Assembly: GCA_017644105.1 (NCBI GenBank)
Contig: JAEPMD010000002.1
Coordinates: 119,966-183,965 of the forward strand
Direction of reading: 5' to 3'
Length of the DNA stretch: 64,000 nucleotides
Origin: Rhizobiaceae bacterium
Lineage (GTDB): Bacteria > Pseudomonadota > Alphaproteobacteria > Rhizobiales > Rhizobiaceae
The position numbers and the translations under genes are program-made. Each line of letters starts with the position of its first letter. Within the stretch, counting starts at the first letter, position 1. The notes beneath the pieces were generated by a model. The model did no database searches and was not told the origin of the DNA. It saw only the letters and a list, made by a program, of their open reading frames with translations. Below, piece after piece: positions 9,779 through 18,860 of this stretch.

Positions 9779-10582
9779 ATGAGCATTTTGGATGAAACTA
9801 GTAATTTGCGTGAAATAATTGTCGGCCAGGACGATGAGGCGCGCAAAATCGCCCTCAAACATCGCGCTGCCAAAGAAGGTAAGAGTTCCGATGGTGGTTT
9901 CGTTTGGTTGGGCGGATATCGCTCTGATATGGATGGTTCAAAAGCGATCGCGCTTGATGAACATGCTGGCGACCTGGGATTGGCTTGCACGCGCCATGAT
10001 TATTCAGGTCACGGGGTTTCAGGCGGCGCATTTATCGATGGCACCATCTCGCGGTGGCTTGAAGAAAGTCTCGCGGTTTTTAGAAGCTACACCAAAGGAC
10101 CACAAATTTTGGTGGGATCGTCCATGGGTGGGTGGATTGCCCTGCGAATGGTGCAAGAGCTGGCAAAAAGTGATGAATTAGAGCGCGTGAAAGCCTTGTT
10201 ATTACTGGCGCCGGCACCGGATTTTACCAAAGAGCTTTATGAACCAAAATTGACCGAAGAACAGAAGTCAGACCTAAAAACGCAAGGCTATTTTGAAGTG
10301 CCTACACCCTATGGGCCTGATCCGAATGTGTTTACCAGAAAGCTTTTCGAGGATGGCGCACAAAATCTAGTTCTGTCAGGGCCGCTTGAACTTGGTGTGC
10401 CGGTCCATATCATCCAAGGCATGGATGATCCGGATGTGCCCTGGCAACATGCGATGCGTTTGGTTGAAAATCTTCCGAGCGAAGATGTTGTCATCACTTT
10501 GGTAAAGGATGGTGATCATCGCTTATCCCGTGAGCAAGATATCGAAAAAATACTTGCCTCAATTGATGGTCTTTTGGCGTAG
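9779..10582 (+). CDS. Alpha/beta hydrolase
   Basis: 267 residues from ATG 9779; an in-frame ATG at 9746 would add 11 residues, and neither start has a convincing ribosome site. The fold signature is a nucleophile elbow GSSMGG (Ser in the middle), an earlier HDYSGHG oxyanion-type loop, an Asp in GMDDPDVP and a C-terminal His in DGDHRLSR, giving a complete Ser-Asp-His triad. It is cytoplasmic, with no signal peptide. It resembles the ABHD10/BioH-like group of short-chain (thio)esterases common next to infC in alphaproteobacteria. Substrate is unknown. It is divergent from infC with a gap of roughly 200 bases. Confidence 0.88.
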   Translation: MSILDETSNLREIIVGQDDEARKIALKHRAAKEGKSSDGGFVWLGGYRSDMDGSKAIALDEHAGDLGLACTRHDYSGHGVSGGAFIDGTISRWLEESLAVFRSYTKGPQILVGSSMGGWIALRMVQELAKSDELERVKALLLLAPAPDFTKELYEPKLTEEQKSDLKTQGYFEVPTPYGPDPNVFTRKLFEDGAQNLVLSGPLELGVPVHIIQGMDDPDVPWQHAMRLVENLPSEDVVITLVKDGDHRLSREQDIEKILASIDGLLA

Positions 10583-10689
10583 ATCACAATCTTAACCATG
10601 ATTAATAATTTACTAACCATGTAATTGACTCTTTCAACCTAACGTCGTTTACTCTTTGTTAACTTTTCAGGGGACGAAGGGACGACGAT

Positions 10690-11298
10690 ATGCTGCGTAA
10701 GAGCGGTGCTTATATTGTAATTTGCGTATCAGCTCTCATGGGCTGGACAAGCACTATCGCTGTGGCTGATCATGCCGGAGCATCAATGACGACAGGTTCT
10801 ATCACTTCCCAACCCATTGGGCATTATGAATTCTGTAAACAATTTTCTCATGAATGTTCAGTGCGTTCCAAACGTAAAAATGCGCCACGCGTGACATCTT
10901 ACGGATGGGATATTGTTCATCAGGTCAATTCGACAGTGAATAATAATGTTGCTCCGCTCACGGATTGGGAATTGCATGGCCGCGAGGAAGTGTGGTCCTA
11001 TCCCGGTATCGCAGGGGATTGCGAAGATTATGTTCTCTTAAAACGTCAAATGTTGATCGAGAAAGGTTTTGCGCCTTCTGATCTGTTGATCACAGTCGTC
11101 CGCAAGCCCGATGGTGAAGGCCATGCTGTTTTAACCTTACGGACATCAAAAGGTGATTATGTGCTTGATAACTTGTCGAGCCAGGTCAAGCTTTGGACAC
11201 AGACTCCATATAAATACTTAAAGCGTCAGGCTTCGTTTCATACCGGCCGTTGGGTGAATATCGAAAATGGGAACCCAATCGTTGTTGGATCCTTGTGA
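10690..11298 (+). CDS. Bacterial transglutaminase-like cysteine peptidase (BTLCP)
   Basis: 202 residues with an N-terminal hydrophobic export signal (about 8-27). The BTLCP/DUF920 catalytic triad is intact: Cys111 in GDCEDYVL, His145 in EGHAVLTL and Asp160 in YVLDNLS. The family is found in proteobacterial periplasms; the best-studied relative is LapG, which clips surface adhesins, but this short form lacks an adjacent LapD and its substrate is unknown. Start at 10690 follows GGGACGAAGGG. The promoter region contains two CtrA-like half sites (see findings). Family call is secure, role is not. Confidence 0.88.
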   Translation: MLRKSGAYIVICVSALMGWTSTIAVADHAGASMTTGSITSQPIGHYEFCKQFSHECSVRSKRKNAPRVTSYGWDIVHQVNSTVNNNVAPLTDWELHGREEVWSYPGIAGDCEDYVLLKRQMLIEKGFAPSDLLITVVRKPDGEGHAVLTLRTSKGDYVLDNLSSQVKLWTQTPYKYLKRQASFHTGRWVNIENGNPIVVGSL

Positions 11299-11399
11299 TA
11301 GTATTTTCGCACGTGATATTGCACCCTACTAATTCCTGTAATTGACAAAATAGGCCGCTGAATTACCCTTGGTTGTTTGTATCCAAGGGAGGATTTGTC

Positions 11400-13169
11400 A
11401 TGGCTCATCTACATCAAAAAATATTACGGGCTGCATCGGCGATTGTAATATCGATCTCTTTACCCGCCTATGCGCAACAGGCAGCAGACGCCGTTGCACC
11501 TGAAATTACCAGCGCTTATGAAGCGAAAAGTCAGGGCATGACTGTCACCTCAAAAAATTGGATGATTTCTGCTGCCAATCCGCTCGCGGTTCAAGCGGGT
11601 GCAAAAATTCTGGCAGCAGGTGGCAGTGCAGCAGATGCCATGGTTGCAACACAAGTTGTGCTCGGTCTTGTTGAACCACAAAGTTCTGGGATAGGCGGCG
11701 GCGCTTTCCTTGTTTGGTATGATTCAGTTTCTGGTAACCTCACAACAATTGACGGGCGCGAAACGGCACCAATGAATGTCACGCCAAGGCTTTTTCAAGA
11801 TGAAAATGGTGAACCGTTAAAATTCTTTGATGCCGTGGTGGGTGGTTTATCTGTCGGTACGCCAGGCACCCCTGCGCTTATGGCAAAAGCGCATGAATTA
11901 TGGGGTAACACAAATTGGGATCAGTTATTTGCTGATGGCATTACGCTGGCAGATGATGGCTTTGTGGTTTCCCCAAGATTGGCAACCTTGGTGGCGAGTG
12001 ACGCAGAGCGCCTTTCACGTTTTCAACCAACAGCAGATTACTTCTTGCCGGGCGGTACACCCATCGCAGCCGGGGATACGCTTAAGAATCCAGCATATGC
12101 GGAGACCTTGCGCCAAATTGCAATAGATGGTGTTGCGAGTTTTTATTCAGGTGCGACGGCAGAAGGTATTGTCGATACCGTGCAAAATGCTCCTGGAAAT
12201 CCAGGCGTATTGGAAATGCAGGATCTCGCCGTTTACCAGGTCAAAATCCGTGATGCCGTTTGTGCTGTATATCGCGCGCATGATGTTTGCGGCATGGGGC
12301 CGCCATCATCAGGCGCACTCACTGTGGGTCAAATTCTTGGCATGCTCGATAGCTATGATCTTTCAGGTTTAGGTGCTGAAAATCCGGAGGCTTGGCGCTT
12401 AATCGGAGATGCGTCGCGATTAGCGTTTGCAGATCGCGGTCGCTATATGGCCGACAGCGATTATGTGCCAATGCCAACTAAAGGCTTGGTTGATCCGAGT
12501 TATTTGGCGGAACGTGCGAAACTCCTCGCGGGACCAAATGCTTTGGAAAGTGTTTCTGCTGGCACTCCGACATTTGATCATGCGATGCTTTTTGCCGATG
12601 ATGAATCCATCGAATTGCCATCCACTTCTCATATTTCAATTGTGGATGCTCAAGGCAATGCGCTGTCGATGACCACAACGATTGAAAATGGGTTCGGATC
12701 ACGCTTGATGGCGCCAGGTGGGTTCCTTTTAAACAATGAGCTGACGGACTTTTCTTTCCGCAGTCATCGGGATGGATTTGCGATTGCCAATCGTGTTGAA
12801 CCGGGGAAACGTCCGCGATCATCCATGTCGCCGACCATTGTTTTAAAAGATGGCAAGCCAGTTTTAGTTGTTGGATCTCCCGGTGGTAGCCGTATTATCG
12901 GTTATGTAGCTAAAACCATCATTGGTTATATGGATTGGGGTTTAAACATCCAGTCGGCAATTAATCTGCCGCATTTGGTCAATCGTTTTGGCACCTATGA
13001 TGTTGAAAACGGAACAACTGCAATGGCACTTGAGGCACCATTACAGGCGTTTGGTTTTAAGACCAATGCACGATCGCTGACCTCCGGCATTCATGCCATC
13101 GCCATCACGTCCGATGGGCTAGAAGGTGGTGCGGATCCGCGGCGCGAAGGTATCGTTCTCGGGGAATAA
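11400..13169 (+). CDS. ggt: Gamma-glutamyltransferase / glutathione hydrolase
   Basis: 589 residues from ATG 11400, which sits behind GGGAGG; an in-frame ATG nine codons earlier has none. It has a signal peptide (about 1-26, cleavage near AYA-Q). The autoprocessing site is STSHIS, making Thr409 the N-terminal nucleophile of the small subunit. Substrate-loop features GSSPSS-like (here GPPSSGALT) and the late GSPGGSRIIGY glycine motif are present. It hydrolyses glutathione and other gamma-glutamyl compounds in the periplasm, recovering Glu and Cys-Gly. It stands alone, converging on the thiamine operon with only nine bases between stops. Confidence 0.93.
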   Translation: MAHLHQKILRAASAIVISISLPAYAQQAADAVAPEITSAYEAKSQGMTVTSKNWMISAANPLAVQAGAKILAAGGSAADAMVATQVVLGLVEPQSSGIGGGAFLVWYDSVSGNLTTIDGRETAPMNVTPRLFQDENGEPLKFFDAVVGGLSVGTPGTPALMAKAHELWGNTNWDQLFADGITLADDGFVVSPRLATLVASDAERLSRFQPTADYFLPGGTPIAAGDTLKNPAYAETLRQIAIDGVASFYSGATAEGIVDTVQNAPGNPGVLEMQDLAVYQVKIRDAVCAVYRAHDVCGMGPPSSGALTVGQILGMLDSYDLSGLGAENPEAWRLIGDASRLAFADRGRYMADSDYVPMPTKGLVDPSYLAERAKLLAGPNALESVSAGTPTFDHAMLFADDESIELPSTSHISIVDAQGNALSMTTTIENGFGSRLMAPGGFLLNNELTDFSFRSHRDGFAIANRVEPGKRPRSSMSPTIVLKDGKPVLVVGSPGGSRIIGYVAKTIIGYMDWGLNIQSAINLPHLVNRFGTYDVENGTTAMALEAPLQAFGFKTNARSLTSGIHAIAITSDGLEGGADPRREGIVLGE

Positions 13170-13178
13170 AGATCTGCC

Positions 13179-13910
13179 TTAATGTTTGATCATGCGTTTT
13201 GCGCCCTTATCGACAAGGGCGTGAAGCAATACGGTAAATGCTGCAAGTACAAAAAGCGCTGCAAACATAAGATCGATCTTGGCTCGTCCATTGGCAAGGA
13301 GCATTAAATAGCCCAGGCCTTTGGAGGCTCCCACCCATTCACCGATGACTGCACCGATGGGCGCATAAACGGCGGCCAATCGTAAGCCGGACCCCAAGGA
13401 TGGCAAGGCAGCAGGAATGCGTACATGCCACATCAGCCGCTTGTCATTTGCGCCCATTACCTTGGCGAGATCGAGATAGGCTTTGGGTGTGCGAGTAAGA
13501 CCATCATAAAAAGCTGAGGCAACCGGGAAATAAATTATCAAAACGGTCATGAAGATTTTTGACCATATGCCATAACCTAACCAAAGTGTCAGGATTGGCG
13601 CGAGCGCAAATACTGGCACCGCTTGGGAGAACACCAAAATCGGCCGGATGTAGATCCGAGCGAAAGCGGATGTTGCAAGATTGATCGCGGTGGCCGCGCC
13701 CAGTAAAGCACCTAAGACCAGTCCGATTAAAACTTCGCTGATTGTCACAAGCGCATTTTCAAAAATAATAACGCGGCTCTTCCACATGGTTTCTGCGACC
13801 AATAGTGGTCCGGGAAGAATAAATTTCGGTAGAGAAAATCCTGAGACAATCGCTTGCCAAACGACAATAGCTAAAAGTGCGGAACCAAATGCATTTAATG
13901 TTCTTGTCAT
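13179..13910 (-). CDS. thiX: Thiamine-precursor ABC transporter permease (ThiX-like)
   Basis: 243 residues from ATG 13908-13910, chosen because GAGGTGCGCA lies just upstream and it overlaps the ATPase stop (ATGA). Six membrane helices and the BPD inner-membrane signature (LPSLGSGLRLAAVYAPIGAV) place it with SsuC/TauC/ThiX permeases. In the ThiXYZ system the permease, ATPase and NMT1-like binding protein import the pyrimidine precursor formylaminopyrimidine (FAMP). Last gene of the TPP-riboswitch operon. Substrate is inferred from the operon and from TenA next to it. Confidence 0.88.
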   Translation of the reverse strand: MTRTLNAFGSALLAIVVWQAIVSGFSLPKFILPGPLLVAETMWKSRVIIFENALVTISEVLIGLVLGALLGAATAINLATSAFARIYIRPILVFSQAVPVFALAPILTLWLGYGIWSKIFMTVLIIYFPVASAFYDGLTRTPKAYLDLAKVMGANDKRLMWHVRIPAALPSLGSGLRLAAVYAPIGAVIGEWVGASKGLGYLMLLANGRAKIDLMFAALFVLAAFTVLLHALVDKGAKRMIKH

Positions 13911-14647
13911 TGCGCACCTCCTCGCAACAAACGATAAAGCCGCCCTTGGCATGCAAGCGTATCTTCATCATCATCAGCGCGCACGGGCGCGGTGGTAGGT
14001 GCCTCGACCTGCTCTAAGCCCTGCTGTGTCATCACCTGAATAGAATGCCCAAGTCTTGCCGCTTCAAAAGGGTCATGGGTGACCAATAGCACGGTGTGAT
14101 TGCGCAACAGATCGCCGGCGAGCTCTTGCATTTCGCTGCGCGTTTTCGCGTCTAGCGCAGAAAACGGTTCATCCAGCAAGACAATCGGACGATCTTCCAT
14201 CAATGTGCGGGCGAGGGATACACGTTGTTGCTCCCCACCCGACAATTTTGATGGTTTTTTGTCGATATGTGCGGATAGCCCGACCTTATCGATCACATTA
14301 AGCGCGCGCGTCTGATCAGTTTTCTCACCGCGCAGTTTCGCTCCCAGCATGACATTGTCCACTACGCTCAACCAAGGGAACAATTCACCCCCTTGAGCCA
14401 TATAAGCGATACGTGATGAAATCTCTTGCTGATCGCTAGCGGTGATGTCACCGGTGAATTGAGCGCCAGTATCAAGCCCCGCGATCAAACGAAGGATCGT
14501 TGATTTGCCAACCCCTGATGCACCTAAAAGACATGTGATTTCATTGGCCCGAATGGTCAAATTCAGATCTTGAAATAAAACGCGATTTTCGCCATCGCGT
14601 TCAATTTCTGCTGAACCATTGAAATGTATGTCAGGTGCAATGCTCAT
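13907..14647 (-). CDS. thiZ: Thiamine-precursor ABC transporter ATPase (ThiZ-like)
   Basis: 246 residues. Walker A is GASGVGKST (about 42-50), the signature loop LSGGEQQRVSLA (about 137-148), Walker B IVLLDEPF and the switch His in LLVTHDP. It belongs to the SsuB/TauB/ThiZ group. It is coupled to the permease gene by a four-base overlap and follows tenA by six bases. It powers import of the pyrimidine moiety of thiamine. Confidence 0.9.
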   Translation of the reverse strand: MSIAPDIHFNGSAEIERDGENRVLFQDLNLTIRANEITCLLGASGVGKSTILRLIAGLDTGAQFTGDITASDQQEISSRIAYMAQGGELFPWLSVVDNVMLGAKLRGEKTDQTRALNVIDKVGLSAHIDKKPSKLSGGEQQRVSLARTLMEDRPIVLLDEPFSALDAKTRSEMQELAGDLLRNHTVLLVTHDPFEAARLGHSIQVMTQQGLEQVEAPTTAPVRADDDEDTLACQGRLYRLLRGGAQ

Positions 14648-14653
14648 GGAAAA

Positions 14654-15334
14654 TTATGGGTTTAAACCCATCTCCCAAAAACTCACTTCGAGCCGTGCGG
14701 CAATATCAAATTGTTCTTTGACATTATCCCATAACGGAAGCGTTTCAAAACCATCACCAAAGCGGTTGATCACGGCATTGTCCAAAAGCTCGGCAACACC
14801 CTTACACACATCTTGATATTCTTCACCGGCGTAAGTATCGATCCATTCAAGATAAGTGTCAGATGTTTTATCCTGCTTGAGGCGCAATCCGATTTCGCCA
14901 TAGCCAAACACGCAAGGCGCGAGCGTTGCGAGCAAGGCGATGAAATCACCTGAATAACCAGCTTCCAAAACATAGCGTGTATAGGCAAGATTTTCAGACG
15001 CTTCGACAGTTTCTAAAAGCTTTTTCTCAGAAATGCCGAGCTTAGCACAGGTCTCAACGTGAAACTGCATTTCACCATTCACGAGACCATTCACCGTAGC
15101 CGCACAGGCTTTCATTTCATCGAGACTACCTGCCTTTGCAACTGCTAAGGCCCAGGCGCGTGAGAAATGAATGAGAAACACATAATCTTGTTTTAGATAA
15201 TGTAAAAATGCGTCATGCGGCAATGATCCATCTCGCATGCCTTCCACAAAGGCATGCCGTGTATAGGCATGCCAGTGGTCAGAAGATGCGCGAAGTGATG
15301 CAAAAACGCGACCGTAATTAACATCTTTGCTCAT
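14654..15334 (-). CDS. tenA: TenA family thiaminase II / aminopyrimidine aminohydrolase
   Basis: 226 residues, all-helical TenA family. The catalytic Cys141 lies in LAPCVFGYGEIG, with aromatic and acidic partners in KQDYVFL and WIDTYAGEEY. TenA converts aminomethyl-aminopyrimidine, the deformylated product of FAMP, to HMP, letting cells salvage degraded thiamine from the environment. Its position between thiY and thiZ/thiX fits a complete pyrimidine salvage route: import by ThiXYZ, hydrolysis by TenA, phosphorylation by ThiD. Confidence 0.92.
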   Translation of the reverse strand: MSKDVNYGRVFASLRASSDHWHAYTRHAFVEGMRDGSLPHDAFLHYLKQDYVFLIHFSRAWALAVAKAGSLDEMKACAATVNGLVNGEMQFHVETCAKLGISEKKLLETVEASENLAYTRYVLEAGYSGDFIALLATLAPCVFGYGEIGLRLKQDKTSDTYLEWIDTYAGEEYQDVCKGVAELLDNAVINRFGDGFETLPLWDNVKEQFDIAARLEVSFWEMGLNP

Positions 15335-15342
15335 CAGATCAC

Positions 15343-16287
15343 CTATTCAGAGACATCGACAGAGATTTTTGAAACGGGATTAATGCCAGGGATCAATCCT
15401 TTTTCGTTCAAAAATGCTTCGAATTTTGCATAACGGCCAGCATCATAGGCAAATGGACGGAGCGCGAATCGTGGCAATGTATCCACCCATGCTTTTGCGT
15501 TGAGCTCGTCTTGCAATTCAGCTGATGTGCCTGAGAAAATTTCCCATGATTCTTCAGGATGATTGACGATATATTGTGTCGCAAGCTCTGTTGCAGTGAG
15601 GAAACGTGAGATCTTATCTTTATCCATCTCGTCAGATTTCGCCACATAGATCAATTCGTCATAAGTTGGCAAACCTTCTTCTTCCACAAAGAAACACTTA
15701 CCTTCAACGCCTTCGATTTCCATCTGGTTCAATTCGAAGTTTCTGTAAGCACCAATCACGGCATCCACTTGGTTTGACATCAATGAAGGAGATAATGACC
15801 AGTTCACATTCACAAGTTCAATGTCTGACATTTCAACGCCGTGATTATTCAAGATCGAACCTAATACAGCCTCTTCAACACCAGAAACAGAGAAACCGAT
15901 CTTCTTACCTTTTAGATCAGAGATCTCTTTGATCGGACCGTCTTTTAAAACAAGAAGACAATTAAGCGGCGTTGCAACCAACGTACCGACACGAATGAGC
16001 GGTAGACCTTCATGAATTTGAAGGTGAAGCTGTGGCTGATATGAAACGGCAAGATCAGCTTGGCCAGCAGCAACCAATTTTGGTGGATCAGAAGGGTCAG
16101 CAGGCGCGATAATTTCAACCTCAAGACCTTGATCGGCGAAATAGCCCTTTTCTTGCGCAACGATAATTGGCCCGTGGTCTGGATTGATAAACCAGTCGAG
16201 CATAAGCTTCATTTTATCAGCGGCTGACGCGAGGCTGGTTGATGCAACAGCGAGGGCGCCCGCTAGTACAAGTGATTTGATTTTCAT
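15343..16287 (-). CDS. thiY: NMT1/THI5-like periplasmic thiamine-precursor binding protein (ThiY)
   Basis: 314 residues with a clear signal peptide (1-22, STSLASA-A). The NMT1/THI5 domain is marked by LMLDWFINPDHGPI near the mature N terminus, which forms the pyrimidine-binding site in ThiY, and by GKKIGFSVSGVEEAV. It delivers FAMP/HMP-like pyrimidines to ThiXZ. It sits between thiF and tenA in the TPP-controlled operon. Confidence 0.9.
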   Translation of the reverse strand: MKIKSLVLAGALAVASTSLASAADKMKLMLDWFINPDHGPIIVAQEKGYFADQGLEVEIIAPADPSDPPKLVAAGQADLAVSYQPQLHLQIHEGLPLIRVGTLVATPLNCLLVLKDGPIKEISDLKGKKIGFSVSGVEEAVLGSILNNHGVEMSDIELVNVNWSLSPSLMSNQVDAVIGAYRNFELNQMEIEGVEGKCFFVEEEGLPTYDELIYVAKSDEMDKDKISRFLTATELATQYIVNHPEESWEIFSGTSAELQDELNAKAWVDTLPRFALRPFAYDAGRYAKFEAFLNEKGLIPGINPVSKISVDVSE

Positions 16288-16308
16288 AGATTGATCCTTC
16301 CTTGATCG

Positions 16309-17292
16309 TTATCCTGCGGCAACAAGAACAATGTTCCCGTCCCATTGATTTTGTAATTCTTTAGCTGCGCGATGCGCGCGTAAACCAGATCGGCAAACAA
16401 ACACGGCGCGTTGATTTTCATTGTCTGGAACCAGAACCTTATTCTGATAATCATCAACGTGAATTCGGATTGCGTTTTGATGCGCAGCTTTTAAAGTTTC
16501 GTCCAAGCCCCGTAGCTCAATAACGAAATCCTCATCATTGATTTCGCTTGGCGCAATAAAGGGTAAGCCGCCATTTTTTGGCTCCGGCGCCTTATCAAAA
16601 CGAAAACTTGAAAAGCGGAATGTTTGCGCGTCAAACCGTACCAATTGACCCAGCGGCGAGGGTTCAAGATCCAAAATATGTGACAAAGCCATTTGCGCTT
16701 GCAAACTGCCAATCGTGCCAACAATTGGGCCTAAAACGCCAGCTGTCGCGCAATTCCCCGCTTGGGTCGGTAAATCAGGAAATAGAGCGCGAAGCGAAGG
16801 TGCGCCACCACAAAAACCACCCACATAACCTGAAAGTGCAAGGGCTGATGCGCTCATAAATGGAATGCTATGCGCGTAGCAATGATCCGATAAGATATAG
16901 CTGACAGCGAAACTATCGGCGCAATCAAGCACAATGCAGGCATTAGAACAGTGCTTTTCGACATTGCTGGGATCAAGCGGTCCGTGAACTGCATTGATCG
17001 AGATGCCTGAATTTAGCTTTTGCAGAATTTGCGCGGCCGTCTCAGCTTTTGATGCGCCAAGATATTGCTCGCCATAAAGCGTCTGGCGGTGAAGATTGCT
17101 CAATGAGACGACATCGGGATCAACGATCGTAATTGTGCCAATGCCCGCACCTGCAAGATATTGGAGAACCGGAACACCAAGGCCGCCGGCGCCAATAACC
17201 AAAACATGCGCCTCGGCAAGTTTGAGCTGACCCGCTAAGCCCACTTCGGGCAATACCATTTGGCGCGCATATCTGTTTTCAGAAGTGCTCAT
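16309..17292 (-). CDS. thiF: ThiF/MoeB family adenylyltransferase with C-terminal rhodanese-like domain
   Basis: 327 residues. The E1-like domain shows YARQMVLPEVG at the start, the nucleotide-binding VIGAGGLGVPVLQYLAGAG (about 31-49), the VSLSNLHRQ loop with its Arg, and LDCADSF. The region after 245 resembles a rhodanese domain, including VFVCRSGLRAH with a Cys in the active-loop position. It would adenylate the ThiS C terminus and may also pass sulfur to it. The zinc CxxC pairs of E. coli ThiF are not evident. Overlaps thiE by four bases. A MoeB role is possible, but the operon favours thiamine. Confidence 0.87.
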   Translation of the reverse strand: MSTSENRYARQMVLPEVGLAGQLKLAEAHVLVIGAGGLGVPVLQYLAGAGIGTITIVDPDVVSLSNLHRQTLYGEQYLGASKAETAAQILQKLNSGISINAVHGPLDPSNVEKHCSNACIVLDCADSFAVSYILSDHCYAHSIPFMSASALALSGYVGGFCGGAPSLRALFPDLPTQAGNCATAGVLGPIVGTIGSLQAQMALSHILDLEPSPLGQLVRFDAQTFRFSSFRFDKAPEPKNGGLPFIAPSEINDEDFVIELRGLDETLKAAHQNAIRIHVDDYQNKVLVPDNENQRAVFVCRSGLRAHRAAKELQNQWDGNIVLVAAG

Positions 17293-17885
17293 CGTGTTAC
17301 GTCAATCCAGGCTTTGATCCGAGCTTCGGGATCATCGTTCAAAGTAATATCAGTGACTGCCGAGACGATATCTGCCCCGGCATCAAAGGCACCTTGCGCG
17401 CGTTCAACGCTCATGCCGCCAATCGCAACAAGTGGCGTATCGCCGATCAGTTTTTTCCACTCAGTGACTTTATCAAGCCCTTGTTCCGTCCATTTCATCT
17501 TTTTAAGGATTGTTGGATAAACCGGGCCAAGCGCGAGATATTCAGGCTCATAAGACAATGCACGATCAAGCTCGTCATGATCATGAGTACTTAGACCAAT
17601 TTTAATGCCAGCCGCGCGGATGGCTTTGATATCTGCAACATCCAAATCTTCCTGACCGAGATGGATAAAGTCACATTGTTCTTCGATGGCAATTTGCCAA
17701 TAATCATTGACGATCAATTGTGCGCCATATTGCACACAAAGTGCTTTGCCTTTGATGATCTCGGCGCGTGTTTCCTCATCAGATTTATCTTTGATGCGAA
17801 GCTGCACCAATTTAATGCCTAGTGGCAAAAGCCGTGTCAGCCAATCAGTATTGTCAAAAATGGGGTAAAAACGATCAAGCTGCAT
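17289..17885 (-). CDS. thiE: Thiamine-phosphate synthase
   Basis: 198 residues, TIM-barrel ThiE family: QLRIKDKS near the start, LIVNDYWQIA, IHLGQEDL, GLSTHDHDEL, ALGPVYPT and the phosphate-binding VAIGGMS. It joins HMP-diphosphate and thiazole-phosphate to give thiamine phosphate. Start overlaps the thiG stop (TAATG). HLGQEDL in place of the common VHLGQDD is normal for the alphaproteobacterial branch. Confidence 0.93.
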   Translation of the reverse strand: MQLDRFYPIFDNTDWLTRLLPLGIKLVQLRIKDKSDEETRAEIIKGKALCVQYGAQLIVNDYWQIAIEEQCDFIHLGQEDLDVADIKAIRAAGIKIGLSTHDHDELDRALSYEPEYLALGPVYPTILKKMKWTEQGLDKVTEWKKLIGDTPLVAIGGMSVERAQGAFDAGADIVSAVTDITLNDDPEARIKAWIDVTR

Positions 17886-18658
17886 TATAAGAACGCCTTT
17901 CCAATTACTGGAGTTGAAGGTTCGGCCATATCGCGAGGCTCCATAGGGTCAGCGTCGTAAGCTGCTTTGCCGGCACAAATCGCATCGGCAAATGCTTTGG
18001 CCATCAAAGGCGGGTCGCCGGCTTTGGCAACAGCTGTGTTTAAAAGAATCGCGTCATAGCCAAGTTCCATTGCGTGAGCGGCTTGAGACGGAAGACCAAT
18101 ACCTGCATCAACGACAAGAGGCACATCGGGGAAATGCGCGCGCAACATGCGAAGGCCATGTTCATTGTTCAAGCCAAGCCCTGAACCAATGGGCGCCCCC
18201 CAAGGCATAAGAACCTCACAGCCCACTTCGAGCAATCGTTCAGCGACTACCATGTCTTCTGTTGTATACGGGAAGACCTGAAAACCTTCTTCGCTTAAAA
18301 TACGCGCGCCTTCCACGAGGCCATAAACATCGGGCTGCAGCGTATCCGTATGCCCGATAATCTCGAGTTTGATCCATGGTGTGCCAAAAACCTCGCGGGC
18401 CATATGCGCCGTGGTCACAGCTTCTTTAACCGTATAACATCCGGCCGTATTGGGCAGAACCGGCACATTGAGATCTTTGATCAATTGCCAAAATTCTTGC
18501 CCCGCGCGATCCGCACCGCTCTCGCGACGTAAGGACACCGTTGCTACACCCGCGCCTGACATTTTAAACGCATCTGCCAGGATGGAAGGTGAGGGATATT
18601 GCGCTGTTCCCAGCATCAATGGGTTTTTAAGCTCTGTGTCATAAAAGAGTTTGCTCAT
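17885..18658 (-). CDS. thiG: Thiazole synthase
   Basis: 257 residues, ThiG family. Seen: [27 protein letters not shown], the Schiff-base Lys region [24 protein letters not shown] and [18 protein letters not shown]. It condenses DXP, dehydroglycine and ThiS thiocarboxylate into the thiazole phosphate carboxylate. The glycine imine is supplied aerobically by ThiO from the same operon. Coupled to thiE and four bases after thiS. Confidence 0.96.
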   Translation of the reverse strand: MSKLFYDTELKNPLMLGTAQYPSPSILADAFKMSGAGVATVSLRRESGADRAGQEFWQLIKDLNVPVLPNTAGCYTVKEAVTTAHMAREVFGTPWIKLEIIGHTDTLQPDVYGLVEGARILSEEGFQVFPYTTEDMVVAERLLEVGCEVLMPWGAPIGSGLGLNNEHGLRMLRAHFPDVPLVVDAGIGLPSQAAHAMELGYDAILLNTAVAKAGDPPLMAKAFADAICAGKAAYDADPMEPRDMAEPSTPVIGKAFL

Positions 18659-18662
18659 TCGA

Positions 18663-18860
18663 TTATCCGCCCTGCATTGGCGCTAAAATTTCAAGACGGT
18701 CGCCATCGTTTAATACGATGGTTGCGCGCAAGGTTTCAGGCACAAATTCTTCATTGAGGGCGGTGGCAATTTTCGCATCCTGATAGCCAAGTTCAACAAG
18801 CGCGTCGATCAGTGATGCGGCCTTGATGTCAACTTTCTCACCATTAAGCACAATGGTCAT
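18663..18860 (-). CDS. thiS: Sulfur carrier protein ThiS
   Basis: 65 residues from the ATG at 18860, which matches the family start ([11 protein letters not shown]). Ubiquitin-like fold ending in the essential Gly-Gly (APMQGG). Its C terminus is adenylated by ThiF and converted to a thiocarboxylate that donates sulfur to ThiG. It overlaps the end of thiO by about 17 bases, indicating coupling. Confidence 0.93.
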   Translation of the reverse strand: MTIVLNGEKVDIKAASLIDALVELGYQDAKIATALNEEFVPETLRATIVLNDGDRLEILAPMQGG

